This document shows, piece after piece, positions 15,967-17,044 of a stretch of DNA of 17,044 nt. Both the position numbers and the translations under genes were made by a program. The DNA comes from JBAWXE01 sp037144255 (lineage in GTDB: Bacteria; Bacteroidota; Bacteroidia; Chitinophagales; Chitinophagaceae). The notes beneath the pieces were generated by a model. That model was given only the letters and a program-made list of their open reading frames with translations, was not told the DNA's origin and did not search any database. Each line of letters begins with the position of its first letter. Within the stretch, counting starts at the first letter, position 1. The stretch is from assembly GCA_037144255.1 (NCBI GenBank), contig JBAWXE010000059.1, forward strand, positions 1 to 17,044. The letters are read 5' to 3'.

Positions 15967-16872
15967 TTGAGCGTAGCGAGAGAAAGAACGGTATATGTGA
16001 TAGCAGGACCTACGGCTGTGGGGAAGACGGCTATTGCCATAGCGCTGGCGCAAAGGTTGGGTACAAGTATAGTATCGGCTGATAGCAGACAATGCTATTG
16101 TGAAATGACGATAGGTACTGCCAAACCCGGTAAAGAAGAACTGCAACAAGTACCCCATTATTTTATAGATACACACCATATACAGGATGCCCTGACGGCT
16201 GCCGACTATGAGACGCTGGCACTGGGGTATCTGGAAGAGATATTTGCCACTAAGGATACTGCTGTAGTAACAGGTGGTACAGGCCTGTACATAAAAGCAC
16301 TGTGCGAAGGGCTGGATAATATGCCTGAGATAGATGATGCGATAGCGCATGGTGTGAATGAGGATTATGAAGAACATGGACTGCCCTGGCTGCAACAGTC
16401 GGTAAGGGCAGAGGATCCGGACTTCTACGGACAAGCAGAGGTGAAGAACCCCGCCAGACTGCTGAGAGCGCTGATATTCAAACGGTCTACCGGTGAGAGT
16501 ATAGTGAACTTTCGCACAGGGGCTAAAAAGCAAAGGAACTTTAAGATCATCAAAGTGGGACTAGAGCTGCCACGCGAGGTGCTGTATGAACGCATTAACC
16601 AAAGGGTGGACCATATGATGGCAGCAGGATTGCTGCAAGAGGTGGAACAACTATACCCGCATAGACAACTGAAGAACCTGCAAACAGTAGGCTATACAGA
16701 ACTCTTTGACTATCTGGATGAAAATTATAGCCTGGAGGAAGCAGTAGCCAAGATAAAACAGAATACCCGCCACTATGCCAAAAGGCAGATGACCTGGTTT
16801 AAGAAAGATGCTGAGATGCAGTGGCTACCTGCGGATGCTGCGGATGTGGTGGGGCAGATATTGAGTCTGTAG
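15967..16872 (+). CDS. miaA: tRNA dimethylallyltransferase (TTG start)
   Basis: A 301-aa enzyme that transfers a dimethylallyl group from DMAPP to A37 of tRNAs reading UNN codons. Visible motifs: P-loop GPTAVGKT (14-21), SADSRQCY (37-44), GTAKP (50-54), HYFID, TAADYE (77-82), GGTGLYIKALCEGLD (103-117), ARLLRALIFKRSTGES (163-178), LQTVGYTELFDYL (238-250) and the C-terminal NTRHYAKRQMTWFKKD (266-281). Length is normal. The frame has a TAA at 15961-15963 and the first in-frame ATG lies only after the P-loop, so initiation must be at a non-ATG codon; TTG at 15967 gives the expected short lead-in to the P-loop. It is downstream of the pRiA4b-like gene by 27 bp. DMAPP would be supplied by the MEP pathway to which ispE in this window belongs. 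Confidence 0.94.
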   Translation: MSVARERTVYVIAGPTAVGKTAIAIALAQRLGTSIVSADSRQCYCEMTIGTAKPGKEELQQVPHYFIDTHHIQDALTAADYETLALGYLEEIFATKDTAVVTGGTGLYIKALCEGLDNMPEIDDAIAHGVNEDYEEHGLPWLQQSVRAEDPDFYGQAEVKNPARLLRALIFKRSTGESIVNFRTGAKKQRNFKIIKVGLELPREVLYERINQRVDHMMAAGLLQEVEQLYPHRQLKNLQTVGYTELFDYLDENYSLEEAVAKIKQNTRHYAKRQMTWFKKDAEMQWLPADAADVVGQILSL

Positions 16873-16942
16873 TTTTTTTGTGGTTCACATTTTTTTAAGT
16901 GATTGATAATGAACGATGTGTAGGTTACTGAGGGTTACATTC

Positions 16943-16975
16943 GCTTCTCATCTGCTTCACAATTGCTTCTCATTT
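16943..16975. repeat. Degenerate 11-bp tandem repeat, three copies
   Basis: GCTTC recurs at 16943, 16954 and 16965, exactly 11 bp apart: GCTTCTCATCT, GCTTCACAATT, GCTTCTCATTT. The outer copies share nine identical leading bases. Confidence 0.55.
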
Positions 16976-16991
16976 TGTTATCGGAGTTATC

Positions 16992-17038
16992 CTACTTTTC
17001 TTTTGCTTCGCCAAAAGAAAAGGTAGCAAAAGAAAAGG
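16992..17038. repeat. Inverted repeat plus direct repeat of CAAAAGAAAAGG
   Basis: CTAC-TTTTCTTTTG (16992-17005) pairs with CAAAAGAAAA-G-GTAG (17012-17026) around a CTTCGC loop, with one bulged base. The right arm's CAAAAGAAAAGG (17012-17023) is then repeated directly at 17027-17038. The composite pattern resembles intergenic elements I associate with Bacteroidota genomes; that is memory, not a search. Confidence 0.55.
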
Positions 17039-17044
17039 CGACCT

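Larger units (their letters stand above)
16873..17044. other. Non-coding right edge with short repeats
   Basis: No credible gene is seen in the 172 bp after miaA. It holds a T-rich stretch just after the stop with only a weak hairpin, then an 11-bp tandem repeat and an inverted repeat (listed separately). It may be the start of a dispersed intergenic repeat that continues past the window. Confidence 0.45.

Noticed and set aside
15511..16533. 340-codon open frame on the minus strand opposite the pRiA4b-like gene and miaA
   Set aside because: Its product is rich in Tyr, Arg, Cys and Ile without any domain, and it lies antisense to two clear protein genes; it is a codon-bias shadow.
16873..16920. 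Rho-independent terminator directly after miaA
   Set aside because: T-runs are present but I find only a 4-bp stem (TCAC/GTGA), too weak to call.

Overview
The window looks like chromosomal DNA of a Bacteroidota bacterium, probably of the Chitinophagales/Sphingobacteriia type; the family placement is an inference. Evidence seen directly: four secreted proteins end in type IX secretion system (T9SS) sorting domains (three type A, one of the gliding-motility-associated type B), starts lack Shine-Dalgarno sequences, and the rpmI promoter fits the Bacteroidota pattern TTTG-N19-TAnnTTTG. No tRNA, rRNA, CRISPR array, transposase, phage gene or recognisable defence system is visible.

Layout, left to right. 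(1) 1-704 (-): a lipoprotein with a CBM9/DOMON-like module, cut by the window edge. It is divergent across a 416-bp AT-rich gap from (2) 1121-3847 (+), a large choice-of-anchor-L/Ig-repeat protein with a type B T9SS tail. A perfect 34-bp palindromic terminator separates this from (3) a convergent minus-strand pair, an ABC ATPase followed by a PduO-type cobalamin adenosyltransferase (3916-5206). (4) ispE (5283-6095, +) is divergent from the ABC gene. (5) rpmI-rplT (6165-6831, -) has its own promoter and a terminator facing ispE; infC and thrS are not next to it. (6) 6964-13096 (-): a probable two-gene operon, a 1625-aa NHL-propeller/repeat surface protein followed by a second T9SS protein that is broken by a one-base frameshift. 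(7) 13315-13944 (-): an unrecognised small lipoprotein, divergent from (8) 14183-15199 (+), a LamG-domain T9SS protein. (9) 15370-16872 (+): a pRiA4b ORF-3-like protein and miaA, which uses a TTG start. (10) 16873-17044: non-coding DNA with short tandem and inverted repeats, possibly a dispersed genomic repeat.

Functionally the window mixes core metabolism and translation (IspE for isoprenoids, L35/L20, MiaA for tRNA, a cobalamin adenosyltransferase) with a set of Sec- and T9SS-dependent surface or secreted proteins and two lipoproteins. Nothing ties the secreted proteins into one pathway beyond the shared export route. The most noteworthy points are the clean frameshift splitting the 6964-8173 gene, the higher-order duplicated module in the 1625-aa protein, the TTG start of miaA, and the repeat element at the right edge. 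I found no convincing undescribed multi-gene system.
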